A stretch of 64,000 bases of DNA. Source: Mycteria americana (Eukaryota; Chordata; Aves; Ciconiiformes; Ciconiidae). Each line of letters begins with the position of its first letter. Position 1 is the stretch's first letter. A model generated the notes under the pieces. That model searched no databases and was not told where the DNA came from. It saw only the letters and a list, made by a program, of their open reading frames with translations. This document shows, piece by piece, positions 35,999 to 46,714 of this stretch. The position numbers and the translations under genes are program-made. Location: NCBI RefSeq assembly GCF_035582795.1, contig NC_134379.1:434001-498000 (forward strand), written 5' to 3'.

Positions 35999-38900
35999 GT
36001 AAGAGATCTTTCTCCCTCTCCACCCCTACAAAGTGTGGGGATTTCAAGAGTTTTCTAGGATTTTCCTTAATGTTATCTAGGTCTCCTGTAACAGGGGGAG
36101 AAGGGGAAGAACCACACGACAGATGGGGTGTATGCTAGCCATTGAGTACTAAACAAACATATTTTGTATGATTTTCGTATTTCCAGATTGCTGCTTTCTT
36201 GCTACTTTGCTGAGGAGAGGTTTCTTCCACAGCCCTCTCCTACGCTGCACGTTCTCTTTTTACATAATATCACTGTGGGTAATTTTGCAGTATCTGGCAG
36301 AGGAGTCAGTGCATGGACCATGCCAAACCCAGCAGCTGCCTCAGTTTTCCCTCATGGCTTATATTTCCTTCTGTTGCTATATTTGCAGTTAAGTGATAAA
36401 ATATTCATTTTTTCAGGGTAACTGGCCATCTCTCATCGAATAGAATGCTGAAAAGGCCCATGAGGATAGCGTAGCTTGGTGTGTCTCAACTAGTAGCTAG
36501 GCCATTGGGCAAATTATATGAACGAAGACTGTGAAGCACTGCAATTAAAAAAAAGAGTCAAACTTAGAAAGGTTAAACACGAGGTTAACCTCAATTGAGG
36601 TTAGCCTCAATTTTATTTGGTCACAAAGAAAAACTAATGCTTAGCCTTGCACAAAGAGAGCCTGTGCATTATGTTCTAAAGGGTTGTAGGGGATGCTTTG
36701 AATAAAGCAGTTGCTGCACACCGATCAGACTCCTTGGCAGACCTACTTTGCCTAAAACTTCTGATAGATGCCTCTAACCAATTCTTAAAAACTCTGGTGA
36801 CAGAGATGACACATTCCCACAGGAAATCCATTCCATTACTTATCCATCATGATCATGAGAAGCTTCTCCTCATGTCTAAAGCAGATTTCCTTGAGGAGTT
36901 CACTGCCCCAGGGCTTTTTTTGCTGTGGCTGCTCTGTCTTGGGGCTGGGCGGTTCGTGATTTATGTAGCCTCATCCTGGCCATTCCCTCCACATTGCACA
37001 ACCAGCAAATATGTTGGGCAGACTGGTTCTGTGGCCCAGACATGATGTCAGAGTTTGGAACAAAGACTAGTGCAGAAAGCCCAGATGGCATCAACTGTTC
37101 TGCCTCACACATCTCCTCAAAGTAGCAGAGCTGGAGGTGTACATGTCCTTTCAGGCAGTCTTCCTACTCTTGTAGGCCAGAAAGGTTGCATGGGCTTACC
37201 TCCAGCTGCCATGTCCTAAGGACCATCACTCTCTTGTGTCAGGCATCAGTACCTCCTGCCGCAGGGTCCTGGGCCCAGTGCTGTAAAGGCTTTGAAATGA
37301 CAGGGATACACCTCGCCTCCTGTTGCCTGGTGCACTAATGTCTCTGAGCCTGAAGTGAGGGCAGTGAGGCAGACATCCTAAGACAGGTCCCGTGGGATCA
37401 AGGTCCCAGACCCAGCTGGCAGAGGAAGTCAGAAAATCAGCTGGTGTACATGTCAGTCATCCTGAAGCTGTTTCAAGGCAAGCAATGGAAGTTTTACACT
37501 GCTTAAGGTTTGCACCTGGGAGCTTCTTCAGGAGGTCTTACCCAAGCCCTGTTGAACTGTATCTCAATTCTTGTCACTAATGTTGTGAACACATCGATTA
37601 TTAAAATCAAATAAGTGATTTCCCAATAAACTTAAGTGGCTCTTCCTGAACCCACTGAGCATGGTGACATCTGTGTATCTCAGCTCAGTGGTAGCCTTCA
37701 TCTGAACAGAGCAGCTGCTTGGCTGGGCTACCTTAAATTGGTCCGCTGGGAGCCAAAGAGCTGTAAATCTTGTGATGCCTTAGATGACACCCAGAAGAGG
37801 GGCCCTTCTTTTCTTTCCACGTCTGTAAACAATGTAAACAACAGCTGCAGCTTTTCCTGAAACAATTTTTAGACAAATATACCAGGAGCCTCTAGCAGCT
37901 GCTGTGTCCCTTTCAGAAATATTCCTGGTAATATGGCAGGACAGAATGAGTAACAGAATTCAGTCTCTAAATGTCTCATTAAGATGAATCGGAAAGACAA
38001 ATACTTATTTCTAGTTTTTAGGGACAAACTAGTTGAATTGTAACCAGTTGTACTGGGTCTGGCTGGGATGGAGTTAATTTTCTTCATAGCACACATAATA
38101 CACATAACATAACACACCCTTACGGTGCTGTGTTTTGTATTTGTGGCTAAAATGGTGTTGATAACAGATCAGTGTTTTGGCCTTTGCTGAACAGTGCTTG
38201 CACAGTGTCAAGGTTTTCTCTTTCTCCCCACGCTGCCCCTGCCCCCAGTGAGTAAGCTGGGGGTGAGCAAGAGTTTGGGAGGGGACACATCCGGGACAGC
38301 TGAGCCCAACTGACCAAAAGGATATTCCATACTGTATAACCTCATGCTCAGGAATAAAAACTGCAGTAGAGGAAGAAGAACAGGGTTGGGGCTTTTTGTT
38401 TTGCCTCCAAGGTGGCTATTGTTCAAAGACTGGTTGGGCATAGGTATGCCTGTGGGAGGTGGTGAGTGATGTCATTTGCTTCACTTGTGTGTCGTGTCCC
38501 CCCCCCCCCCCCCCCATCCCTTTCCTTCAAGTATTAAACTGTCTTTATCTCAACCTACAAATTTTCTCCCTTCTGTTCTTCCTATTTCCCCCCCCGTCCC
38601 ACTGTGTGTGCGGTGGGGTGGTGGTGAGTGAGCAGCTGTGTGGGTGCTTGGCTGCTGGCCAGGGTCAACCCACCACACCAATTAATTTACTCTTCTCTCT
38701 TTCCTATTTATGTGCTTGGTAGTAAACGAGATGTGTCTGCTGCCAATTTCTCCCTCCATGAGGCCCACTGCTTGCGGTTTCTCACTCTCTGTCCAGAATG
38801 TGATGAACCAGTTGCCCAAAAGGATATGAAAGACCATCAAACAGAAGCACACAAGCAGGTGAGGAACGCTACACATTCTTCAGGGTTTTCTTGCAAATAG

Positions 38901-41900
38901 CAAAAAGCTCTGCCAGCCCTGAAGTAGTATGTTCATGGTACTGTGCTCTATATTAACTAGATTTGAAGTTGTGTAATTGTTTGACCAGAAAATCTGTAAG
39001 GGTCTGATATGACCCTTCAGGCCTGGTTACAGCACCTTTTGATCTTATTGCACACTCAGCTTAAGAGAATAAAGCTTCCACTGTGATATCTCAGTTTTCC
39101 CATCAATACAAATTACAGATCAGGTACGGATACGTGCTCCTAGTGCTTGTGAATTAGCCAGAGCATGCAAGTTAAATGATTTGATTAGAGGAAGACAGAC
39201 AGTACCTGATGTGACATAAATCTTGCTTGTACAAAGCTATGACATCAATGCACTTTTTTAACAAAACTGAATGGGCAGAGTAAATTTATCAGCTCTTCAT
39301 ATAGTGAGGCAATAGCATTTTTAGTATAGCATTAAGAATCCTGTAGCTAGAGGTACTATGTTGAAGCATGAGTACACAGGCATGACTTTTTATTCTGTCT
39401 TACTAGTTTCATTGTTTTAGCAATTCCATTGATTTCAGTTACTTAACAGAACACCTGAGTAGCTCTCATGGCAAACCTATAGAAAACTAGCATACCTCCT
39501 ATGTTTTCAGAGGGGCTATTATAATTTAGATTAGCTCAATATCAGACCTATATTTTTAAGTTAAACCTCAGTCAAAATTTTGAATACATACTCTTTATTT
39601 CACATCACACTTTGCGTTTCACATGGGCATCACTGAGAACTGGATCCTCGCACAGAATGACAGCTTCCTGCAGATTCATCAGATATCTGTTTTCCTCAAA
39701 ATCTCATCAACACAGCTCAGGCCTGACAGAGAAACAAAAATTCACCAACAGCTTGTCAATGATTGGGATGAAAATGACAGGAAGATCATCTCAGCAGCTT
39801 GAAGTTGTATTGACATATGAAAGCACTAACCATCCTCCTACGCTCCCAATGAACTGCTGTATGTTTTGCTTGCAGGTCAGATGTAATCTTTGCCACCAAA
39901 GGATGCAGCAATACCAGTTGGAGCATCATGAGGTAAGTATGGAGTGCAGTACTTTTTACCTTCTAGGATGACCCCCTTGACCAGCCACCAAGAGTCACAC
40001 TAATGGGTTCAACAGCAAAAACATGTAAATCCCTGACTCCTATCCTGGACCCTGAAGAAACTTAAACCTCTCAACAGTTGCAGTGTTTTGGCATACCTTT
40101 TCCCCCTTGTAAATAAGTATAGCCCATGGCGGTTGCCCATCCAGTTGTGATGGGACAGTCTGTTCCAGGAGATAATCTATTACTTTCTCATCCTTGGCAC
40201 CTCCAGCTGATGTTCTCTGAGGGCTTCTCAAAGACATTTCCGTCCTGCCCGAACACTCATATTACCTGCCTGTCCAAAGGAGTGGTTATACAAAGCAGGA
40301 GTCAAGGAAACAGCTAAGGAGGAGATAGACAAAAGAATTGGCAGAGGCTGGGAAGTGAGAGCAGCCTGTCCATGCTAGCTGTAGTCTAACCATTTCAAGG
40401 AACCAAAGCAGTGAAGACACAGCAGGCTTCCCCTGGTGGTGGTAGCTGAGGTATTGGAATTTTCTAGGTGGGCTTGTGCTCTGTTGCTAACCTGTACTGA
40501 CACAGAACATCTTCACTGCTATTGATTCCCATTTTGCCTTATATTGCCAAAATCATCCTAAATTAAGGATAGCCTAGATAGGTGAACTCCTAATACAGCT
40601 AAGCCTGCATTTGGTTGTGTAGATACCCCTTAAGGAGTGCATTCTTAAACAGTCACTCATTGCTCTCACCCAATGCCCTCTTTTAGTATTGATAGAAAAT
40701 TTGCAATAATTTCCTCTGTTCATGTGCAGAACAAGGAATGCCAGAAACGAGCAATGAAATGCAAGATCTGTGAGCTTGAAATGCCCTTCAACAAGCTGCA
40801 GGAACACCTGAACACCTGTGCCAGCCGAACAGAGTGGTGTTCGGAGTGTAATAAATACATCATGTACAAAGACCAGAACAAACACAAAGATATTTGTCAG
40901 AACAGTGGTCTGTCCTATCATAAGGATGTGAACTTTCAAACCAGTGAAGCATCCACTAATGCAACATTTATTTGCCCCACTGGTAAGCAAAATTTCTCAT
41001 TGTCATGGACTGGGTCAGCTCTGTTAAATCTCAGTGAAAATTCTCCTGCCTTCTCTACAATTCTCAGTAATCCAGGCTGGAGGGGATTGTTGTTTAACCA
41101 ACCACAGTGAAAGGGCCAAGTGTTACTTTCTATTATGGTGGTTATTGTAAAGCCAGAGTGGTTCCACTGACTGGTAGCTCATTGGCTATGTTCTTTTATG
41201 CCTCCCTTATATCCTAGAAGTGAAATTCCTTCTGTCAGAAAATAAGTGGAACTTCTTCCTCTATTTGTCGCACAGGAGAAAATATGATTTAGAATTTCCT
41301 CCTACTTCATATATAAAGCCAGTGAGGCATACCTTGATTTCTTGAAGTTGAGAGCCGCTTTATTAGGCCTAAGGTATTGGACAGAGTATGTCAAGACAAA
41401 AAAATTCATTAATTCTGTCAATGATTCCAGAAAAGAACAGGCATCAGTAGGTGCAGTGGTTGGCAAAATAAACTACAGATAGCAAAACCTCCTAGCAACA
41501 GAATTAGCTAGGCCACGGTAGGAGTGAGGCATCTTGAGCCACAAAACATGGGCCTGGACTGAAATTTCAAATATCCTGAAGTTTGTGAGAAGGGATGGTG
41601 GATGGGTTTTAGGTGGGGCCAGAAGCAAAATGTAGTCACAGCTCTAATTCCTTCTTGGCCAGTGGAATCAGCATTCTGTGTTTCTCTAGAACCATGACCG
41701 CAAGTGGATCTGAGCAGCCTGTCTAGATGACTAGTGTCAGTACTGTGTTTCTCTCAAATTTTTTTCCTTCTGAAGGTACTGGTGGCAATCTTTGTCAGAA
41801 GTGCAATAAGTCATTCCCAGATGACCAATACTCCCAACATCTGGTAAGCACATTTGAAATTGAACAAGGGAATGGCCTGTCCTTAATTTCCAGCCAGGTT

Positions 41901-43989
41901 ATTTCTCTGAAAAGCTATATATTGGGTAAGGAAGGGCAGTGTGTTTTGGCTCTTCAAACTATGATTCCATGATATAATGTATTCAGCTGAAGCATCACTG
42001 TGAGGTGGTGTTCACTGTCCCTCCCCATGACTTACGTCTGTTGCAAATCACAACATAACCACACAGCTGGGTGTAATGCCAACCTTCACCTCATTATGCA
42101 TGCTCTCTTTTAACAGAACAAATGCAGTGCAGCCCATGAGCTGACAAAAGTTCTTGCTGGCCAGTCAACTTCAAAACTCATCAGTGATCCACCACAGTCT
42201 TCTTCCTCCCTGGCTCCCTCTTCCTGCTCTGAGAATGCAGTGGTGTGGAAAGATGTCCGTCCCAAAGGCAAAGGAAGGGACCAGCCATTGATGTCCAAAA
42301 CCTTGCTTAAGCCCCCAAAGAACAAAAAGATTGGCTTTCCCTCTCCCACAAGAGGCGGACTTTCCACATCACCTCAAGCTCTTAAAGACACCCAGTCTTT
42401 TGACATGCTGGTGACCTGTGCCCATTGCAACATTCTTCTGCCGCTTCCAACCCTTCAGAAACATGAGGTGAGAAGTGAGACATTGGACTCTGCCTCCTAC
42501 ATGCAAAGGGCCATACCTACAGAGGCACTACTTATCTCCACACTGCCTGGGGTCCGAGCGCCCATTTCTGGATTCCATAGCTTCTTGAAATGCTGGCCAT
42601 AGGAACAGTCTCTGTAAATCATGGAATTTGTTAATTCCATTGGCTATTTATGCTCACATCTACACAAACAAGATCCATTGCCTGTAGTCTGCTTGAGTTT
42701 TAGGAAAATAATAACCATGACTCCATTAATTTTAAGCTCAAATCCTGGAAAGTCTTCAGCAACTGCCCTTATTTGCTGAAGGCTGATACTGTTCCTGCTA
42801 AGCAAATAGTATGATTGTATGTCAGCTGCATCAGAGATGGAGCTCTAGCTAATTTTCCATCCCAACAAAGGGGCCCAGTTACCTCCCTACTGAATATGAT
42901 TGCACGTTGAATATAATGTTAAATTCTCCTCTTATATGACTGTTACTTATTTTTCTAGATCAAATGTCTACGTTTGACATCTTTGAAAAATGCTAGGATG
43001 AAACAAAAATCAAACCATGGAGAAAAAGGTACTGCAGAATTTCAGAAATTTAGAATAGAATTCATCATTCAGGATTATTCTACATTGGGTTAATAGGAAC
43101 AATGGGATATTTTGCAGAGGAAGTGCGTCTAGAAAAGCTAGTACTTGGAATATCACAAAGCTCTTTAGCTTCCAACTCACAGCGGGTTCCCATGAGGTTG
43201 CATTAAGCAAGCATTGCTTCACAGCCGGTATGTTTTCACTCTCTTGACTCAAAGTAACACATATTGTGCCTCTCAAATTATGCTACTATGCACAGTGCAG
43301 TACCTTCCCTACTGTAAGCAGAGAGCAGCACAAAAGATTTCACAGAACAGATGTTCTGTCCCAGGTCTGTCTGCTCCACACTGAATGGACAGTTAAAGAA
43401 TAGTTTCGGACGACAAGAAGTAAAATTATTTTTTCTCCATAGTAAAAACTGCATATTCAGTAGAAGCATTGATATAATTATGCCAGACAATACCTCCAGT
43501 TGAGCTTGCACTGATCCACATAGGCAGTAAGTCTCTGTCCTCACCCTGCCGCAGACAGGCTGTGAATCTTAACACTTCCCTCTTTGCTAACATCCCCCTC
43601 TGCTTTTCAGTTCCTAAGCTGTATCGTTTCCTCTCAGTCCAATTAATTAAGTGAAACTGAAAGCAGTTGTTCTCAAGCTGTCCTTTTTCTACTTGGTTCA
43701 GTAAATGAGGTATTACTTCTCCCTGTAAAACTTTCCTCTCCTGGTAAATTAAAGAGAGAGAGCACCAAAGTGAGAAATAGGGGGTTTGTCTAGTTTTGAA
43801 TTACAGGACTCTAGTCTTGAAATAAAAGTAAGTACATGGTAATTACACGGATTATTTGACTTGCATTGTGGTTTTTTTATATTGTTCAACTGAGTGATGA
43901 CATATGAAGGCTGTAAAACCGAAACTTTAAAAACACTCATAACTGGGCTTTGTTTTGCAGAAGACTCTTTCCACAGCACTCATGATTAA
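35967..43989 (+). CDS. XAF1: XAF1, XIAP-associated factor 1, complete 8-exon coding region
   Basis: XAF1 binds and antagonises XIAP, promotes apoptosis, and is an interferon-stimulated gene in mammals. Seen: eight exons with GT/AG borders join in phase to 331 codons (human 301). Seven TRAF-type zinc fingers of the form CxxC-x(10-12)-H-x(3-5)-C/H are visible: C8-C11-H23-C27, C34-C37-H49-H54, C59-C62-H73-C79, C86-C89-H101-C105, C112-C115-H127-C131, C166-C169-H181-C185 and C283-C286-H298-C302. A Ser/Pro/Lys-rich low-complexity linker separates fingers 6 and 7. Stretches such as ANFSLHEAHCLRFLTLCPEC and ILLPLP before the last finger match human XAF1. The gene is head to head with SLC13A5, as in human. 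The C-terminal tail after finger 7 is about 12 residues longer than the human tail. Confidence 0.96.
36581..36608. repeat. 28-bp near-perfect palindrome in XAF1 intron 1
   Basis: TAACCTCAATTGAGGTTA (36585-36602) is a perfect 18-bp palindrome; extending both arms to GAGG...CCTC gives 14-base arms with a single mismatch and no loop. GAGGTTAACCTC at its left end is also a perfect palindrome in itself. Confidence 0.9.
36750..36895. mobile_element. Ancient L3/CR1-like relic in XAF1 intron 1
   Basis: The order of phrases (AAAACTCTGGTGACAGAGAT, CATTCCCACAGGAAATCCAT, CCATTACTTATCC, GAAGCTTCTCCTCATGTCTA) follows the 3' region of the old amniote L3/CR1 family. Strongly diverged. Confidence 0.6.
38049..38677 (+). 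mobile_element. Solo LTR of an avian endogenous retrovirus in XAF1 intron 1
   Basis: Begins TGTACTGGGTCTGGCTGGGA and ends GGGTCAACCCACCACA, i.e. TG...CA ends. The internal landmarks are an AATAAAA stretch at 38353, an 18-base C run at 38498-38515, and ATTAAACTGTCTTTATCTC at 38533. Flanks CCAGT (38044-38048) and CCAAT (38678-38682) look like a 5-bp target duplication with one change. No internal retroviral genes are present. I recognise the family from its ends and its ATTAAACTGTCTTTATCTC box as common in neoavian birds; the subfamily name needs a repeat library. Confidence 0.85.
38723..38858 (+). CDS. XAF1: XAF1 coding exon 2 (fingers 1 and 2)
   Basis: Acceptor TTGGTAG, donor GTGAGG. Encodes KRDVSAANFSLHEAHCLRFL, TLCPECDEPVAQKDMKDHQT, EAHKQ. 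136 nt; with the two bases from exon 1 it ends on a full codon. A solo LTR ends 45 bp upstream. Confidence 0.96.
39876..39932 (+). CDS. XAF1: XAF1 coding exon 3 (finger 3)
   Basis: Acceptor CTTGCAG, donor GTAAGT, 57 nt = 19 codons encoding VRCNLCHQRMQQYQLEHHE. Corresponds to human VGCTMCQQSMQKSSLEFHK in the same position and phase. Confidence 0.95.
40730..40982 (+). CDS. XAF1: XAF1 coding exon 4 (fingers 4 and 5)
   Basis: Acceptor ATGTGCAG, donor GTAAGC. Encodes NKECQKRAMKCKICELEMPF, NKLQEHLNTCASRTEWCSEC, NKYIMYKDQNKHKDICQNSG and a variable tail. 253 nt, ending one base into codon 160. Confidence 0.96.
41776..41843 (+). CDS. XAF1: XAF1 coding exon 5 (finger 6, first part)
   Basis: Acceptor TCTGAAG, donor GTAAGC. 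Encodes GTGGNLCQKCNKSFPDDQYS-QHL. The last cysteine of this finger is supplied by exon 6 (NKC). 68 nt. Confidence 0.94.
42117..42467 (+). CDS. XAF1: XAF1 coding exon 6 (linker and finger 7)
   Basis: Acceptor TTTAACAG, donor GTGAGA, 351 nt = 117 codons. Begins NKCSAAHELTKVLAGQSTSK, continues with a Ser/Pro/Lys-rich linker (VVWKDVRPKGKGRD, LLKPPKNKKIGFPSPTRGG) and ends DMLVTCAHCNILLPLPTLQK-HE. The KDVRPK string and the CxxC-ILLPLP end match the human protein. Confidence 0.95.
42959..43028 (+). CDS. XAF1: XAF1 coding exon 7 (end of finger 7, basic tail)
   Basis: Acceptor TTTCTAG, donor GTACTG (weaker than the others). Encodes IKCLRLTSLKNARMKQKSNH-GEK. C302 completes finger 7. 70 nt, ending one base into codon 323. 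Confidence 0.85.
43961..43989 (+). CDS. XAF1: XAF1 coding exon 8 with stop codon
   Basis: Acceptor TGTTTTGCAG, then EDSFHSTHD and TAA at 43987-43989. The phase agrees with exon 7, and the poly(A) signal is 85 bases further on. If exon 7 were not spliced at 43028, the frame would read on into intron 7. Confidence 0.8.
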
Positions 43990-44095
43990 ATCTGGAAATA
44001 GAGGGACATCTTCAGATTGAAGCTTCGCTCAGCTTTAGCAAAAGGCACTGAAAGTGTGATAGCTTTATCAACAAATAAAAGTGACTTGCTACTCT
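43990..44095 (+). other. XAF1: XAF1 3' UTR with AATAAA poly(A) signal
   Basis: AATAAA at 44074-44079, about 85 bases after the stop codon, so cleavage is expected near 44090-44100. Another AATAAA at about 44656 could serve a longer form. Confidence 0.7.
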
Positions 44096-46244
44096 GGATC
44101 AAGAACAAAGAGTGACTCAGAGTTTTATTCCTTATCAAGAGAGGCATTTAAAAGGTTTCACCAGCAAATTGTAAAAGTGATGGAGGCTCGACAGCTGCTG
44201 CCATTTCAAATATTTCTGTGTAAGCTTGCCTTAGGAATGTACTTTTTCCACCCACTTCAGCAAGGAGAGCAGCTTATTTAAAAATTTTTGTTCTGGAGGA
44301 GAGAAGGGAAAAAGGAATTCAGAATTCCTTGTCCTGTTGAGCGCCACCAATTCCCCTTGCCCTCACTGAGAGCTGAGACCTTAGTGTTTTTCAGGGCATG
44401 GCCCAGTGAAATTAAAACACATTAAATCCTGCTCTTCTTCACTGAACCACTGAACCTAGGGCTAGCACAAACAGCTTAGTCTTGGGAGATTGCAGACACA
44501 TCCAAGGATAACTGAGGGTGTTTATCTTCTGATACAGAAATGGAAATTGATAGAGCCCAATGGTGGAAAAGTTAAACATGAAGTGTGAGTGGATGTTTTA
44601 CGCTAATGTCTGTGAGCATTTGTGAAGCATCCTTTGCTGCTTGGCGTCTCACATCAATAAACACTAAAACACGTTAACAGAACAGTTTTACTACAAGGTG
44701 CCATTTTCCTCTCATCCACCTTTAGCAGTGTTCAATCTTACAGGCCGATGGCTGGAACTAATGTGCATATGCTGACCTATAATTTGAGTAACATCTTACT
44801 TCTCAGATCCAAACTTGTTGATATCTGCACCGTTTATGCACAAGCACACATGGGATGTGAGGTCAGGCTGAGTTCATAAACTCTCTCAGTGATTCAGCAA
44901 GGGCCCAGGCTCATTTATGCATATTGTAGGCATATCTGACACATCAGGGCAGGACCGACCTGAAATGCACCAATGGACGTCCCAAGAGGAGATAACTTCC
45001 AGCCTTGTAACCACTGGGCTAGTGTCAGCATTGTGAGCGGGACAGCGGCTGGTCTGACAAGTGTTAGTGACTTCCGAGGCTCCCTTGACCTTTGCAGCAT
45101 AGAGGCTGTTTGTAACAATCAACAGCTTTTCCTACATGCGTTCAGACCTCATTAATCTGAATCTGAAACTCTGCTACTCAAATGCCAAGAGTGCATAACT
45201 TCACTCCCTGTCTGTCCCAGATGTTTTGCTGATCAGTGTCTAGTGAATGCATTTGAATGCAGGAGTACTCTGACCACGTTTAGGAAGGGATTTTCAAACA
45301 CAGTCTAAGACAGCGCTCTCACTAAGGTTTATTTTAAGTTTTTAAAAAATCATTCTGAACTCCTGGTAAGCAGGTCTAACATTGAACATGGTGCTATGAA
45401 ACACAATTTCCTGTATTTAGGGGCAGAGGAAAAGGCTGTGAAAGCACGTCCGTTAAAGCCTTATCACTCTATGCATAAATTTATCCTCTTTTATTCTGCA
45501 CTCATTAGACTTTCACATAGTTTAGTATTCTTATTATGCTTTGATACACATTACAACAATGGACTTGATGGATGTCCACACAAGCATAAGCTCTCTCGCT
45601 CTGTTGTGTATCTTGGGGTTTGTACAGGCTCCAGCAAAGCTGGACTTACCAGGCTTCCCAGGAACTCTTTCCTTATTCTTCGAAGTCTGTTTGAAGAGAG
45701 CTGGTAAACATAACATGGTCTGAAAAGAGTCCACAAGTAAACGAGGAAAACAAGTTTGGAGACAAACCGGGTAGGCAGCTCATGCTCCGCAATCTAAATC
45801 TTTATACAGAGAAAGACAGGAAAACATTTTCAGCCCTTTTGGAAAGGAACTTTGAAAGCTTTGCTGCCCAAACGCAAAAGAAGATGCTTTGCACCCGGAA
45901 ACAGCCCAGTTCACCAGACAGGACAACAAATGGGCAGGAACAGGCAGGTAAAGGGATGGTGCTCGCACCAGCCCTGTTATCACAGGACAGCTGCGGACTA
46001 AGGCCACGCTCCCTCGCGGGTTAGCCTGACAGGACAGGACAGCCGTGGCGTCACATCTTGTCCTGCGAGACAGGAACCACAGTGGCTCTGTCTGAAACGC
46101 GTCACAAAACTTACATGGGAGCACAAGGCCAGCTTTAGCCTTACAACCCTCTTTTTCGGGGGTGGGGAGAAGGCCTAGTGACTGAAGAAGCGGTATTCCC
46201 TCGCCCCCTCGAAACAGCGGGGCTTATTTCGGAAACCTATGCTG
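44096..46244. other. Non-coding region downstream of XAF1
   Basis: No recognisable gene. Open frames at 44.9-45.1 kb (minus) and 45.78-46.02 kb (plus; ends near a CAG|GTAAAG donor) are short and unrecognised. The 45650-45719 exon-like piece is listed separately. Confidence 0.55.
45650..45719 (-). other. Candidate internal exon, 70 nt, unknown gene
   Basis: Minus strand: pyrimidine-rich CTCTTTTCAG acceptor, then 70 bases, then a strong donor GTAAGTCC. One frame reads PCYVYQLSSNRLRRIRKEFL-GSL, another TMLCLPALFKQTSKNKERVP-GKPG. I do not recognise either. It lies just downstream of the orphan CpG island in the minus direction. Could be chance. Confidence 0.25.
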
Positions 46245-46425
46245 CAGTGTCATCGTGTGGCCGTTAGTGGTACTGGCGGGAGCCACACGGCGGCGCGGCG
46301 GGAGGCCGGGCCTGGGGGCGGAGGAGAGGCGGGCGCCGCCTCGCCCGCGGTCCGTCCCGCTGCCGGGCGCGCAGCAGCGCCTCGTGGTCTCTGTGTCGCT
46401 CCGAGGCTACACAGGCCTGGGCACT
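46245..46425. promoter_or_regulatory. Orphan CpG island, possible promoter
   Basis: About 180 bases with dense CG dinucleotides (CACGGCGGCGCGGCGGGAGG, CCGCCTCGCCCGCGGTCCGT), 2.1 kb beyond the XAF1 poly(A) signal. No recognisable protein starts here. Exon-like pieces lie on both sides: 45650-45719 minus and 46639-46714 plus. It may be the promoter of an unrecognised transcript. Confidence 0.5.
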
Positions 46426-46638
46426 GTTACCGTTCAGTAATTAGTAACTTCAGGCTCCCAGCTAGGTTAAAGACAACAGCATCCGGATAAGGAGACCAGC
46501 AAGCCAAGTGTCCAGGGACTGGAGGCACTCCTGAAGTCTTCCTGGGGCATGCTTTGCTGCCCTGCGTGCAGATACGAGAGCTAGCTGCTGGGAGTTTGTC
46601 TCAGCAAGAAGAGAGCTGCTTGTGAGCCCCCAGAAAAT

Positions 46639-46714
46639 ATGAGCCAAGTGAAAATACCTCTCGGAAGGATCTTGAAAACACCTGAAAACAATCTGACTCC
46701 TTCCTTCTCCCAAG
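46639..46714 (+). other. Candidate first coding exon, 76 nt, unknown gene
   Basis: ATG at 46639 opens a frame MSQVKIPLGRILKTPENNLT-PSFSQ that runs into a consensus donor CAAG|GTGAGG. It lies 0.2 kb downstream of the orphan CpG island. No partner exon was found and the protein is not recognised, so this is only a suggestion. Confidence 0.2.

Noticed and set aside
41930-41980. CR1-like tail CTATGATTCCATGAT
   Set aside because: Only about 15 bases resemble the CR1 end, with nothing recognisable before them.
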